A stretch of DNA of 64,000 bases from Rhizobium sp. RU36D (lineage in GTDB: Bacteria; Pseudomonadota; Alphaproteobacteria; Rhizobiales; Rhizobiaceae), in NCBI RefSeq assembly GCF_900176345.1, contig NZ_FWXU01000024.1:28441-92440 (forward strand). Direction: 5' to 3'. Every line of letters begins with the position of its first letter. The stretch's first letter is position 1. The translations under genes and the position numbers were made by a program. Positions 33,549-42,795 of the stretch are shown piece after piece. The notes under the pieces are model-generated. The model saw only the letters and a program-made list of their open reading frames with translations, had not been told where the DNA came from and searched no databases.

Positions 33549-34844
33549 ATGGTCCAATCGCTCCAACTTGGCAATCCCGCAGGATCTGATAGCCAGCAGG
33601 GGATGCGTCGGCTCAATCGCCTGCCAATCATCGTCGCCGTCACGATCATCGTTCTATTCTTTGGCGTGGTGATCATCGGCCTCTCCTGGCGCGGCCTCTC
33701 GTTCAATCGGGATAGCGATCTCGACAGTGCTTCCGGCACGCCGGCCACGAATTTCGGCGACCAGCTTAAGAAAGGCGTGACCGATGGGATCATTGGCGAA
33801 CCGGAAAGCCGAGAAATCTTTCAACCGACCCCGGTCGTCATTCAGAGGCAGGAAAAGCAAGAACCGGCTATCGAGCAAAAGGAGGTTCGTGAGGCCCGTC
33901 AGTCGCGGCTTGAGCCTGAAGAGGAATGGAAGGCACGGCTAAAGAGAGAGCAGGACGAACAGTATATCCGTGAAGCGCAGCGTCAGCGGATGGCGCAATT
34001 GCAGGCGAGGGCAACCGCTTTCGATTCACCTCTCAAGGTCGATGTATCGGAAGTCGCTGAAAAGCCTGATGTCGGCGAGGATCTAAGCCAGCGAGGCAAC
34101 GTTACGGGCAATAGCGCATCTGATCTTTACGCGACGGCCATAAAATCAGGATTGCTCGGGCAAAACGTCGATCCAAACGCCCAAGCCACCAAGGAAGACT
34201 TCTTCAATCAAGACATTAAGGATCTGGGCTATCTACCGAACCGGGTGGTGCCTCAATTGTCACTCTACGAACTGAAGCGCGGTTCGGTCATTCCAGCGAC
34301 GCTTATCACCGGCCTGAACTCTGATCTCCCGGGAAGGATCACGGCGCAGGTCAGCCAGAACGTCTATGATAGCGCCACCGGATATCGCCTGTTGATACCC
34401 CAAGGCGCAAAGCTGTTTGGGCGATACGACTCCAAGGTTTCGTTCGGTCAGGAGCGTGTTCTGGTCGTGTGGACAGACCTCATCTTCCCAAACGGTTCGA
34501 CCTTGCAGATCGGCGGGATGGCTGGCACCGACGCCGAAGGATATGGAGGCTTCAAGGACAAGGTCGATCGTCATCTGTTACGCACGTTTGGCTCTGCTGC
34601 GCTCGTTGCGCTGATTGGCACGGGCATCGACATGTCTGTGCCGCAGAGCTCAACCCTTGCGACACAGGACACTGCATCTGAGGCCGCGCGCAGAAATTTC
34701 GCAGAATCCTTTGGTCGTGTGGCTGAACAGACTATTTCAAAAAACCTGAATGTGCAGCCAACGATCCGGATCCGGCCGGGCTACAAGTTCAATGTGCTGG
34801 TCGATCAGGACATCATTTTTCCGTCTGCCTATCGCGGTCGATGA
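33549..34844 (+). CDS. trbI: Conjugal transfer protein TrbI (VirB10-like)
   Basis: This 431-residue protein spans both membranes. It has one N-terminal transmembrane segment (PIIVAVTITVLFFGVVIIGLS region, about residues 26-48), then a Glu/Gln/Arg-rich linker (about 90-150). The conserved VirB10 C-terminal beta-barrel domain holds KRGSVIPATLITGLNSDLPGRITAQVSQNVYDSATGYRLLIPQGAKLFGRYDSKVSFGQERVLVVWTDLIFPNG and RIRPGYKFNVLVDQDIIFP. It is the last gene of the trb operon and follows trbH by 13 bases. Confidence 0.95.
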   Translation: MVQSLQLGNPAGSDSQQGMRRLNRLPIIVAVTIIVLFFGVVIIGLSWRGLSFNRDSDLDSASGTPATNFGDQLKKGVTDGIIGEPESREIFQPTPVVIQRQEKQEPAIEQKEVREARQSRLEPEEEWKARLKREQDEQYIREAQRQRMAQLQARATAFDSPLKVDVSEVAEKPDVGEDLSQRGNVTGNSASDLYATAIKSGLLGQNVDPNAQATKEDFFNQDIKDLGYLPNRVVPQLSLYELKRGSVIPATLITGLNSDLPGRITAQVSQNVYDSATGYRLLIPQGAKLFGRYDSKVSFGQERVLVVWTDLIFPNGSTLQIGGMAGTDAEGYGGFKDKVDRHLLRTFGSAALVALIGTGIDMSVPQSSTLATQDTASEAARRNFAESFGRVAEQTISKNLNVQPTIRIRPGYKFNVLVDQDIIFPSAYRGR

Positions 34845-35167
34845 CGATCGCGATTGAGTAGATCGAGCAATGCGGGAACCCACCGCTATAGAGAGGCTTC
34901 TGACCACCACACCAATGGCAATGCTTTCATATTCCCGTCATCTTTCGCAGGAACGAAATATCCGTTACAATTAATCCGCGAACCTCGATGGTCGATAGCA
35001 ATCAACAATCAGGGTATCGCACATAGTAAACATGAACGTGCCCATGTCTCGTTCACTATCCGAAGTCCCGGCCGGCAGAGCGCAAAGTCGCAAGATGGAC
35101 TGCAGATCCCCTCAGGTACAGGGAGAAGCGCGGTCCACTACCAGGCCTGAAATTAGGAGATACGTCT
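34845..35167 (+). other. traR leader / intergenic region
   Basis: No protein-coding frame is supported. The region separates trbI from traR on the same strand and probably holds the traR promoter. AGGAGATACGTCT precedes the traR ATG as a strong ribosome binding site. No TTGTAGGATTC element is present, so traR is not obviously autoinduced. Confidence 0.5.
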
Positions 35168-35872
35168 ATGGACGCCACTGCTCAGACTCTTATCGACATG
35201 CTGGACGTGGCCCAGGACGAGCAAATGGTGAAGGGAGCAATAAAAAGCTTCGCAAACGCGTGCGGCTATACTCAATTCGCCTACCTCCATACCGAGGGCT
35301 TGGACATAAGGACATTCAATACATATCCGGAACCATGGCAGAAGGCCTATCTCGGCAACAACTATTCTCGAATCGATCCGGTTATTACAGAAGCAAAACG
35401 GCGTGGCGATGTTTTCAGTTGGACATGTGAAGACTGGCCGGCCCGTGGCAGCTCAGATCTGAGGCGATTTCGGGACGAAGCCATAGATCATGGAATTCGC
35501 TCGGGCGTTACAATCCCTGTGAACGGCAGCTTCGGGGCAACGCACATGTTGACCTTCGCCTCGAACGCCAGATCGGTGGATATATCAGGACTTCTCGATG
35601 ACCGAACCGCCGTTCAGATCGTCATCGCCATTCACTACCGGCTGAGAATGATTGGCGCGTCGACGGTTCTCAATCCAAAGCAAGCACTCTCGCCAAGGGA
35701 ACTTCGATGTGTCATGTGGGCAGCGAAAGGCAGGAACACACCTGATACGGCAATGCTGACTGGCATCAATGCCCGGACTGTGCAGCACTACCTCGACAAC
35801 GCCAGGCGAAAATTCGATGCACAGACTCTACCGCAATTGATCGCAATGGTGAAAGATCGCGGGCTGTTCTAG
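35168..35872 (+). CDS. traR: Quorum-sensing transcriptional activator TraR (LuxR family)
   Basis: This 234-residue regulator has an N-terminal autoinducer-binding domain with FAYLHTEGL, YPEPWQKAYLGNNYSRIDPVI (the Trp/Tyr/Asp pocket residues) and SGVTIPVNGSFGATHMLTF. The C-terminal LuxR helix-turn-helix is LSPRELRCVMWAAKGRNTPDTAMLTGINARTVQHYLDNARRKF. With TraI signal it should dimerise, bind tra boxes and switch on traI-trb, traAFBH and traCDG. It is convergent with traM and overlaps it by 4 bases, a common layout that may add antisense control. Confidence 0.95.
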   Translation: MDATAQTLIDMLDVAQDEQMVKGAIKSFANACGYTQFAYLHTEGLDIRTFNTYPEPWQKAYLGNNYSRIDPVITEAKRRGDVFSWTCEDWPARGSSDLRRFRDEAIDHGIRSGVTIPVNGSFGATHMLTFASNARSVDISGLLDDRTAVQIVIAIHYRLRMIGASTVLNPKQALSPRELRCVMWAAKGRNTPDTAMLTGINARTVQHYLDNARRKFDAQTLPQLIAMVKDRGLF

Positions 35873-36192
35873 TCGTCACCGCTATCGTCGCGAACGTCTG
35901 GGACATACCCAAGCAGATCCAGAATGCTGGATAACTGCTCTTGTTGGGCTTCCGCTGCCCTCTGTCGGGCGAGATACTCATCCTGCAGGCTTTTCATAAT
36001 GTCGCCTGGCGTGTCCGGATTGTTGCTGGCGCGCAGCCATTCCTCGTAGACAGCTTCGTCAGCGGCCATGGACCGTCGTTGCTCTCGGATCTGCTCGACG
36101 GCGAAAGCTTCAAGTTCGGCTTTGGGCATCGAGCTGTTGGGACAGCTGAAAGCCAGCTTCTGCGATTTGGCGGGTAACGCATCTTTCTTCAT
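35869..36192 (-). CDS. traM: TraR antiactivator TraM
   Basis: This 107-residue all-helical protein starts at ATG 36192 (MKKDALPAKSQKLAFSCPNSSMPKAELEAFAVEQIREQRR). The end, QQEQLSSILDLLGYVPDV, matches the TraM C-terminus. TraM forms dimers that bind the TraR C-terminal domain and block DNA binding, setting the quorum threshold. It converges on traR. The ribosome binding site before 36192 is weak; the frame is open to 36264, but that extension is not like TraM. Confidence 0.88.
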   Translation of the reverse strand: MKKDALPAKSQKLAFSCPNSSMPKAELEAFAVEQIREQRRSMAADEAVYEEWLRASNNPDTPGDIMKSLQDEYLARQRAAEAQQEQLSSILDLLGYVPDVRDDSGDD

Positions 36193-36349
36193 TCGCTTTA
36201 GTAGACCAATTGTTTCCAGATCTAAACTTGCTCGCAACAAATCGACGCCGTGGCGCCGACACACGAAAACGACTCTCGCGAACCGTCCCGCAACAACCGA
36301 AACCTTCGGATCCTTCCACCTTTACCATCTCGGCGGCGGAATCGGAACT

Positions 36350-36366
36350 ATCGTTCCTGGAACGAT
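36350..36366. promoter_or_regulatory. Palindromic operator candidate for the XRE regulator
   Basis: ATCGTTCC-T-GGAACGAT is a perfect 8-bp-arm palindrome centred 36 bases before the XRE gene start. A compact single dyad directly before a small helix-turn-helix gene suggests autorepression. Confidence 0.6.
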
Positions 36367-36393
36367 CATTCTTATTGCGGCTCCCCTCTTGCC

Positions 36394-36609
36394 ATGGATC
36401 TCAAGGAGGTCATGGCAATTAACCTGCGTCGGGTCCGTCATGACAAGCAAATGACGCAAGAAGAGTTGGCCCATCGGGCAGGCTTAAGCGTGCGTTACAT
36501 TGGAAAGATCGAACAAGGGCATGTCTCAGCCAGCGTAACCGTGCTTGGTCAAATTTCCCAGGCTTTGGGTGTAGAACCCGCAGAACTCGTAACCCGAGCC
36601 GTCCGGTGA
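36394..36609 (+). CDS. XRE-family transcriptional regulator (71 aa)
   Basis: This is a minimal helix-turn-helix protein: MDLKEVMAINLRRVRHDKQMTQEELAHRAGLSVRYIGKIEQGHVSASVTVLGQISQALGVEPAELV. The five helices of the Cro/C1 fold fill the whole protein, so it is probably a simple repressor. It lies between traM and the traH operon end, divergent from traM across about 200 bases with a palindrome in front. ATG 36394 has no good ribosome binding site; AAGGAGG lies only two bases from the in-frame ATG 36412. It may add an input to transfer regulation, though nothing shows this directly. Confidence 0.85.
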   Translation: MDLKEVMAINLRRVRHDKQMTQEELAHRAGLSVRYIGKIEQGHVSASVTVLGQISQALGVEPAELVTRAVR

Positions 36610-36724
36610 TGCGAGAGCAGGTCCGCAAATAAGGGAGTTCGTAACAGCCCCTATCGCAGCTAGCCGCTTTCACCCTGAGCGGATTGCTAAGGCAACCGGA
36701 AAGACGAGCTCTACAAAGCTCGCC

Positions 36725-36759
36725 AAAAAAGCCTGCCGCGGGAGGGTGCGGCAGGCTTT
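36725..36759 (-). terminator. Rho-independent terminator of the traAFBH operon
   Basis: On the minus strand a 12-bp perfect stem (AAAGCCTGCCGC / GCGGCAGGCTTT, 8-base loop) is followed by T6. It lies about 200 bases after the traH stop. The stem is symmetric enough to act weakly on the plus strand too, facing the XRE gene. Confidence 0.85.
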
Positions 36760-36803
36760 GATTGGTGAGCAGCGACTTGGAGGAGGAGTGTCGCTGCCCG
36801 ATT

Positions 36804-36831
36804 GGCACTCTTGGGAAGTGGGTAGAGTGCC
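36804..36831. terminator. Second hairpin after traH
   Basis: An 8-bp perfect stem GGCACTCT / AGAGTGCC with a 12-base loop lies between traH and the terminator. It lacks a T run and may be a processing or pause site. Confidence 0.35.
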
Positions 36832-36953
36832 GTAAAACCGAAATGCACAGGAGGAGGTGCGCATCTCAACTTCGGTATTGTATTCGCAGGCCGGTGCCTG
36901 AAGAAAGCAAAAATACTGCAGCGCACCATTGCCCAACATGCACACCTCTCGTT

Positions 36954-37580
36954 TTAGTTTTTCCCACCGATCCTTGAAAGATCGATGCGCATTTCAGCTG
37001 ACCAAGCGTCTGTCGCTGCCCCAGGCGGCGTAGCGGAGATCTCACCAGGCTCCTCTTCCAGCCCCACCTCTCCTTCCGCTCGCGCGTTTGGCAAAGGCTT
37101 GCCGCGAAGGAACGCCGCGCCACCTGGATCGTCAGCTTGGAAGACTTGCGTGCCTTCGAACACCCCTGTTCTCCAGGCATGGACCGCATCATCGATCAGC
37201 TGCGGCATGACCTCCCTGCTTGTCGGACTACCATACCATTTCGTCACGATGCGGGCGACCTTCGCGAATAGAACCGTGCCGCGCTTGAGATTTTCGCAGG
37301 GGTCAATGAGCGTAGCATCAAGCTGAGCAATATCGGTAATGCCAACGCCTGCAGGATATTGCGTGAGACCGACCCTCACATTCGCTTTTCCCACATACTG
37401 TCTCATGATCTTGAGCGCCGCCACAGGTGATTCCGGTTTCGGAACAAGAACCAGGCGTCCTCCGGACTTGACGGTGATCGCCAAGGGATCGTCGGAGCCT
37501 GCCGCAGCCACGAACTGTTCGACGATCGCGGGCGTCAGGGAAGGATCGGCACATTTTTCGATCAGCGCTACGTCAAGCAT
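36954..37580 (-). CDS. traH: Conjugal transfer protein TraH
   Basis: This 208-residue protein starts MLDVALIEKCADPSLTPAIVEQFVAAAGSDDPLAITV at ATG 37580. It carries a segment resembling the VirB1-like lytic transglycosylase fold in VRVGLTQYPAGVGITDIAQLDATLIDPCENLKRGTVLFAKVARIVTKWYG. The C-terminal half is Pro/Glu-rich. In Ti relatives TraH closes the traAFBH operon and is not always essential. The longer upstream frame is a shadow of traB. It lies 13 bases after traB and is followed by a strong terminator. Confidence 0.88.
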   Translation of the reverse strand: MLDVALIEKCADPSLTPAIVEQFVAAAGSDDPLAITVKSGGRLVLVPKPESPVAALKIMRQYVGKANVRVGLTQYPAGVGITDIAQLDATLIDPCENLKRGTVLFAKVARIVTKWYGSPTSREVMPQLIDDAVHAWRTGVFEGTQVFQADDPGGAAFLRGKPLPNARAEGEVGLEEEPGEISATPPGAATDAWSAEMRIDLSRIGGKN

Positions 37581-37593
37581 GAGGACCGTCCAG

Positions 37594-38754
37594 TCAGATG
37601 TTGAATGAGAGGATGACGGGTTTGCCGAAGAGGCGACCCCAGGCTCGGGCACTCGTGCGCTGGATGTCGACGATCGAAGTGCCTGATGTCCACCAGCCGT
37701 TGCCCACAGCAACGATCACATCGGGATCGTGCAACATCGATTGGAGAACCGGCCAGACGATCAGCTGTTCGTAGCAAATCAGAGGCGCAATCCTGAAGCC
37801 ATCGATTTCTACGACCGGATTTGCGAAGAAATGCGCTTTCGCGCCGCCGCCTTGTCCGGTGAGGCTCCTCCAAGGTTGCCACATCGAACCGGGAACGGGC
37901 ATGCGCTCGCGATAAAGGATTGCGCTTCTATCCGCACTGATCGAAACGAGCACATTGTCGTACCCCTTCGCGTCAATGAGCGCGGCACCAGCGATCACTG
38001 TAGTCCTGGTCTCTGCGAGCGCCCTTTGCCAAAGCCGCGCAAGTGTCGGCGTCCAGTAGCCGAGTGCGCTCTCCGGCAGGACAACGAGATCAGCTGGCCC
38101 CTGACGGCGAACAAGTTCGATCAGTGCCTCTTGGCTCTCAAGGCTCGCGTCGCGACCGAGAGAAGATCCCATTTCCAAGTCGACACCTTGCCACGACGCA
38201 GGTAGACTATGCTGCGTCCACTCAGCGGCGGACCAGAGCCAGAAGCCGGTCATGGCAATGGCAGCAGCCGGCCACCTGCAGGTCGTCATCGCGCCAAGGC
38301 CGGCTGCCATCGCCAACAGACCCAACCAGCCCCAAACTGGAAACAAGACACCGGCGGCGGTAATCGGATGCGCCCATCCGGTAATCCCGAACGGCGGGAT
38401 CGCCATGATCACACAGGCGATCAGGAAACGGTTGGGCTTTCGCCAACCGGCGCAATCGGTCCAGAGTGCTGCATGCACAATGACGAAACCGGCAGAGGCG
38501 ACCAGCCACAAGAGTAGACCGGGCCAGATATCTGATGAATAGAAGTGCGCTACGCCCTGCGGCAATCCCCGCGATGCGGCGAGGAAATAGGCAGCAGAGA
38601 TGACCGTTGCCTGCAGTCGCGTATGCGCCAGGGACCAGAGCATCGGGAATGCAGCCGCGACGGGCAAGAGAAGTACATGACCGCTCCAACTGATCCACCC
38701 AGCACCCGTTGAGAGTGCCACGAGGACACCCGACTGGAAGAGCTTACGGCGCAT
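37594..38754 (-). CDS. traB: Conjugal transfer protein TraB (nitrilase-like membrane protein)
   Basis: This 386-residue protein starts at ATG 38754 (MRRKLFQSGVLVALSTGAGWISW). The N-terminal half has about five hydrophobic segments, and the C-terminal half has a carbon-nitrogen hydrolase fold. The catalytic Glu is in VLPESALGYW and the catalytic Cys in APLICYEQL. The expected catalytic Lys region reads YRERMPVPGSMWQPW, with no clear lysine. It resembles apolipoprotein N-acyltransferase but is specific to Ti-type transfer regions, where it is needed for efficient transfer. It overlaps traF by 11 bases. Confidence 0.92.
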   Translation of the reverse strand: MRRKLFQSGVLVALSTGAGWISWSGHVLLLPVAAAFPMLWSLAHTRLQATVISAAYFLAASRGLPQGVAHFYSSDIWPGLLLWLVASAGFVIVHAALWTDCAGWRKPNRFLIACVIMAIPPFGITGWAHPITAAGVLFPVWGWLGLLAMAAGLGAMTTCRWPAAAIAMTGFWLWSAAEWTQHSLPASWQGVDLEMGSSLGRDASLESQEALIELVRRQGPADLVVLPESALGYWTPTLARLWQRALAETRTTVIAGAALIDAKGYDNVLVSISADRSAILYRERMPVPGSMWQPWRSLTGQGGGAKAHFFANPVVEIDGFRIAPLICYEQLIVWPVLQSMLHDPDVIVAVGNGWWTSGTSIVDIQRTSARAWGRLFGKPVILSFNI

Positions 38755-39310
38755 ACGTCCAGACCTCTCGCGCCAATCCGAGTATCCCATCCATCGGCAA
38801 AGGACCGAAATATCGGCTATCGAACGATGCCGGAAACTCAGAATACAAAAACACGGTGCCGGGCGGAACGACACCGCCGTCGTACCACTCCATCTCACGC
38901 CCCTGGCCATCCGTCCGTGCGACGCGCGAGTAAGGAAGCAAACGACCATTGATGCGGACATCATCATGGATCTCGATCACCTGTCCGGAAGCTGCAACGA
39001 CGGTCTTGATCAGCGGTGCGACCCAGCCGGCGCAGAGGCCGAAGCGCAGATATCCACGCGCACGCGCCTCACGCATGGCAGCAGTGTCTGGCGGGCAAAT
39101 AAAGACCATATCGCCGACCAAGATCGGACGATCGGGTCTGACGATCCGCCACAGACCCAGCGGCTCACTCGGCGTCAGATTGATTCTGAAGCCCTGGCCT
39201 GCGAGCAGCACAATGAGGCCAAGCGTAAAAAGGCTGACGCTGCTGCTCCGATAGAACCAGACGAGCCGTTTCATGCGCCGTATCACTTTATGTCGATGAC
39301 GCATCTTCAT
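38744..39310 (-). CDS. traF: Pilin-maturing peptidase TraF (S26 family)
   Basis: This 188-residue protein has an N-terminal hydrophobic anchor, SVSLFTLGLIVLLAGQGFRINLTPSEPLGLW, with the catalytic Ser region NLTPSEPLG at about residue 50. The general-base Lys region is LIKTVVAASGQ near 105. In RP4 and Ti systems TraF processes and cyclises the TrbC pilin. The start ATG 39310 overlaps the traA stop as ATGA, fixing the start. The family position between TraA and TraB fits the traAFB order. Confidence 0.93.
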   Translation of the reverse strand: MKMRHRHKVIRRMKRLVWFYRSSSVSLFTLGLIVLLAGQGFRINLTPSEPLGLWRIVRPDRPILVGDMVFICPPDTAAMREARARGYLRFGLCAGWVAPLIKTVVAASGQVIEIHDDVRINGRLLPYSRVARTDGQGREMEWYDGGVVPPGTVFLYSEFPASFDSRYFGPLPMDGILGLAREVWTYAP

Positions 39311-42300
39311 TTGAGGGTGAGCCCCTGAGATTTAGTCTGACGCAGCGCTTCGGTCTGTTTGAGTGCCGTCACACTGCGCTCATGGGTGAACAGTTGCTGC
39401 ACCGTCCGCATCGTATTCCAGGCCTGTTGCACTTCGCTCCTTTGAGGGGCATTCATTCCTGACGTGACGCGCTGGAATGCCTCGCCGTTGGCATCTTTCG
39501 CAGCGAGGGGCAGGAAGGTCCTCTCTCCAAAACGTTCGGTGACGGCTTTGGCGAAACCTTCCAGTTCCGCCTTCACCATTTTGTCTGCAAGCGCATATTC
39601 GAGACCGGCGGGGAGATCGTTTCGATCGATGGCATCGCGGACGCGTTCCAAGACACTTTTCGCACTGGCTGAGAGAGCGGGGATCTCCAGTGCGACCTGT
39701 CTGCGAGCCGCCAACTCTTCTGCGTGATTTCGGCGTTCCGTATCGCCACGTCGCCTCAGATAGTCGCTGATGCTGTCGGCGAGTGGTGTGACGTTTTTGA
39801 GCGCCCGATCCCGGTCCGCCTTCTCTGCGCGGCTGGCGAAGACCCCGGTCTTGCCCTTGAGCGCGCCGAAGGCCTCCGGCTCCGCTGCGATCCTTGCGAT
39901 TGTCTTTTCCGCTATAGCTTGATCGCGCAACATCGCGTCCACATCGGCGGCTTTGAAGGCGCTTTCTGGCTGCGCGTAGACTTGGATAAAGCGCATCGAC
40001 ACCTCCTCCCACTGCTTCTTGAGTGCCGGGTCGGCGGCGATCTTGTCCTCGACAGCCTGAACGATCGATTTCGGGAATGTGGTGATACCGGCCACCATAG
40101 GCTTCGCCTCCTTTGCTGCGATGGGAACTGTGCTGGTTTTCAAGGTTGCGAAGCGGAGTTTGGTGCCGATGGACGCAAGCCGGCCGGCGAGATCGACAAG
40201 CCTCTGTTTCTGCCGAACCGTCCATTCAAGACGGTCGCGCGCGACGGTTCTGGCGACGTTGACGACGTGCATCCCGCGCGCTTCGGCAAAGCGGAGAGCC
40301 TGCCGGTAGATACTGCCGCCGGCATAATCGAGGGTCGTTTCCTTGGAGTTCCTACGCGACAGGATTTCGACCAGGCCGCCAGCCTTGGCGAAGGATCGGC
40401 TGCCATAATAGACACCAAGATCCTCGCGGTGTCGGGTCATCGCGACATAAGTCAGGTGACGATCGAGCGAGAGCGATGCAAGCACCTTGACGCGGTCGAC
40501 CGTCGCACCCTGGCTCTTGTGCACCGTGGTAGCATAACCGTGATCGACATTGTTATAGAAGCGCTGCTCGACGGTAACCTGGCGCAGGTCCGTACCTTCG
40601 CCAACCGCTGCAACAAGCCGACCGGGAGTGGCTTCCACCACTTTCCCCAGCATGCCGTTCTTGACGCCCATCGATCCCTCGTTCTTCAGGAAGACAATCT
40701 GGTCCCCGGCCGCAAAGCTCTTGATACCGTCGGCGGTCTTGAACGCGGAACCCTGTTCGACAATCCCGCGCTCGATCAGCTTGGCGCGCGCCAGTTCATT
40801 CAGCATTCGGACGTCGCGACGCAGGTGCGCGAGGATCAGTATAGACTTGGCGGGGTCGTAATCCTGGTTCCAGTCAGCGATGAGGTTGGCAACGGCATCT
40901 GTCTTCAGCTCGGAGCCGATCATCTTGCCATTGGACTGATAGGCTGCGACCGCTTTGCCGACATTGCCACGCGCGAGATCAAGCGATGCGTCGCGCATCC
41001 ATTGCTCACGCTGGCGATAGATGGTTTCCAGTTCCGCATAACCGACACGATCGGCGATTGCCCGGAACGCCGCTCCGGCTTCGATCGGCTGAAGCTGATC
41101 CGGATCACCGACGAGTACGAGTTTGGCGCCTGCCTTCGTGACCGCGTCGACGAACAAGGCCATCTGCCGTGACGACACCATGCCGGCTTCGTCCAGAACG
41201 AAAACCGTCTTCTCATCGAGTTGCCCGCGATCTTGCTTCCAGCCGAGCTCCCAGGACGACAGCGTGCGCGAGACGATGCCGGCCTCCTTCTCCAGACCTT
41301 CAGCCGCCTTACCAGCAAGCGCCCCACCAACGACGCGATATCCCACCGCGTCCCAGGCTTCGCGCGCCGCCTTCATCATGGTTGTCTTGCCGGCTCCGGC
41401 GCGGCCGATCACGGCGGCGATCCGCTCATTGCCCGCGACATGTTCGATTGCCGTTTTCTGCTCTTCAGACAGACGCTCATGGCGGGCAAACGTTGCCTCC
41501 AGCACGGACTTTGGCATGCCATGCGACGACTGCTGCGAGAGCCAGATCGCCCTGTTCGCCATCTCGGCTTCGAGCTTAATCAGTTCCCGCGTCGTATATT
41601 TTGCAGGCGCCCGGACCCCTTTCACAAAGTCCACACGTTCGCGATCAAGACGCAGGGTCTCGGGGCTTTGCAGAATGCGCGCCATCAAGCTTTGGAAGAG
41701 ACCCGCATCGTCAATATAGCGATGTAGAACCTTCGCGACATCGCGTTCATCGAAGACACTTCTTTCCCGCGCGATCAGGTCGAGCACGATCTCCGGATGA
41801 CGCTGGATCCAGCGGGCGTTCTCGGTCCGCCGCTCTTCCTGCGACGCCAGACGTTCGAGCGCTACCCTCTCGTCTGCCGATTCACCCCCGATAGCCGCCT
41901 TCCTCTCGATAGCTTTCGTACCGACGCCAAGATGAATGGTTGCGGTGAGCTCGATACCCTGCTTCTCGAAAGATCGTCCATCGACGCGGATGTCGAGACC
42001 GGCCAGCGCCAGATGCCGGTTCTGGCAAGCAAACCAACCGTCGCGAAACACATTGAAATCGCCCGTCCCTCCGGCCCAAAGTTCGTAGACAATTTTGCCA
42101 ACCGCGTTGCGAAGAGGCACACCGTCTGGTCCAGGCACGGCGACCTTCTTTGAGCCAAAGCCGTCCTCGGTCAGCGGCCGCAGCGTCGTCATAAGATGAA
42201 CATGCGGATTGCCAGGCACGTCATGGAAAACCCAGTCGGCCACCATGCCCTGGGCCGTGATGTACCTTGCCACGAAGTCCCTGACGAGTTCGATGTTTTG

Positions 42301-42627
42301 CTCGACAGTCAGTTCGATCGGTAGTGCAATAGTCACGTCCTTGGCCAGCTGCGCATCGGAGCGTTTCTCGACCTGTTCCACCCTGTTCCAGAAGGCTTCG
42401 GAAGCTCCGGACACCGAGCGGTCTGCGATCATCGCCCGCAGCCATTCCGGCGCGTCGGCGGGAATGACGAACTCCTCGTGCAGCAGGCCCTGCTTGCGGG
42501 TGTAGTCGATCGTCCGGGCCTCTCGCGCGTACTCCATCTTTGCGCAATGCCGGTAGGCCGCCGATAGCACAGCGCTGCGGCCGGAGCCACGGGCGACGAT
42601 GCTGACTGAGAAATGGGGTACGGCCAC
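39307..42627 (-). CDS. traA: Conjugative relaxase-helicase TraA (MOB_Q)
   Basis: The protein has 1106 residues starting at GTG 42627 (VAVPHFSVSIVARGSGRSAVLSAAYRHCAKMEYARE). The MobA/MobL relaxase domain has the AAYR box, the nicking tyrosine region in TIDYTRKQGLLHEEF and the metal-binding HVH in WVFHDVPGNPHVHLMTTLRPL near 160. The C-terminal helicase has Walker A VIGRAGAGKTTMM near 405, DEAGMVSSRQMALF near 475 and GYATTVHKSQGATVDRVKVLASL near 700. It nicks oriT and unwinds the plasmid for transfer. The frame extends upstream through oriT, which is a shadow. It is the first gene of traAFBH. Confidence 0.95.
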   Translation of the reverse strand: MAVPHFSVSIVARGSGRSAVLSAAYRHCAKMEYAREARTIDYTRKQGLLHEEFVIPADAPEWLRAMIADRSVSGASEAFWNRVEQVEKRSDAQLAKDVTIALPIELTVEQNIELVRDFVARYITAQGMVADWVFHDVPGNPHVHLMTTLRPLTEDGFGSKKVAVPGPDGVPLRNAVGKIVYELWAGGTGDFNVFRDGWFACQNRHLALAGLDIRVDGRSFEKQGIELTATIHLGVGTKAIERKAAIGGESADERVALERLASQEERRTENARWIQRHPEIVLDLIARERSVFDERDVAKVLHRYIDDAGLFQSLMARILQSPETLRLDRERVDFVKGVRAPAKYTTRELIKLEAEMANRAIWLSQQSSHGMPKSVLEATFARHERLSEEQKTAIEHVAGNERIAAVIGRAGAGKTTMMKAAREAWDAVGYRVVGGALAGKAAEGLEKEAGIVSRTLSSWELGWKQDRGQLDEKTVFVLDEAGMVSSRQMALFVDAVTKAGAKLVLVGDPDQLQPIEAGAAFRAIADRVGYAELETIYRQREQWMRDASLDLARGNVGKAVAAYQSNGKMIGSELKTDAVANLIADWNQDYDPAKSILILAHLRRDVRMLNELARAKLIERGIVEQGSAFKTADGIKSFAAGDQIVFLKNEGSMGVKNGMLGKVVEATPGRLVAAVGEGTDLRQVTVEQRFYNNVDHGYATTVHKSQGATVDRVKVLASLSLDRHLTYVAMTRHREDLGVYYGSRSFAKAGGLVEILSRRNSKETTLDYAGGSIYRQALRFAEARGMHVVNVARTVARDRLEWTVRQKQRLVDLAGRLASIGTKLRFATLKTSTVPIAAKEAKPMVAGITTFPKSIVQAVEDKIAADPALKKQWEEVSMRFIQVYAQPESAFKAADVDAMLRDQAIAEKTIARIAAEPEAFGALKGKTGVFASRAEKADRDRALKNVTPLADSISDYLRRRGDTERRNHAEELAARRQVALEIPALSASAKSVLERVRDAIDRNDLPAGLEYALADKMVKAELEGFAKAVTERFGERTFLPLAAKDANGEAFQRVTSGMNAPQRSEVQQAWNTMRTVQQLFTHERSVTALKQTEALRQTKSQGLTLK

Positions 42628-42710
42628 GGCAAGTTGTTTCCCGGTTGCGAACAAAATCAAATGGTTCTGTCCAAGCGCGGAACGCGTCGGCCCAAGGCCA
42701 AAGGCAGAGC

Positions 42711-42740
42711 GTCGCAACAGCGACGTATAATTGCGCCCTT
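42711..42740 (+). other. Origin of transfer (oriT), RSF1010/Ti-like
   Basis: GTCGC-AACA-GCGAC (42711-42724) is an inverted repeat followed directly by GTATAATTGCGCCCTT (42725-42740). The conserved core TGCGCCCT is shared with RSF1010 and Ti-plasmid oriT, where the relaxase cuts after TGCG. The predicted nick is between 42735 and 42736. The site sits between divergent traA and traC, as in Ti plasmids, and TraA is an MOB_Q relaxase as expected for this core. Confidence 0.85.
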
Positions 42741-42795
42741 CGGATCCGTCCTTGCGAACGGATGGGATCATTCCTCAAAGCATCGCCTCTGGCGA

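Larger units (their letters stand above)
36610..36953. other. Intergenic region with terminator hairpins
   Basis: No supported gene. It holds the 36725-36759 terminator and a second hairpin (36804-36831), at the point where the leftward traAFBH transcript and the rightward XRE transcript converge. Confidence 0.6.

Noticed and set aside
39724..41172. Plus-strand 482-codon frame opposite traA
   Set aside because: Antisense shadow of a large, well-supported relaxase gene; no domain and no promoter.
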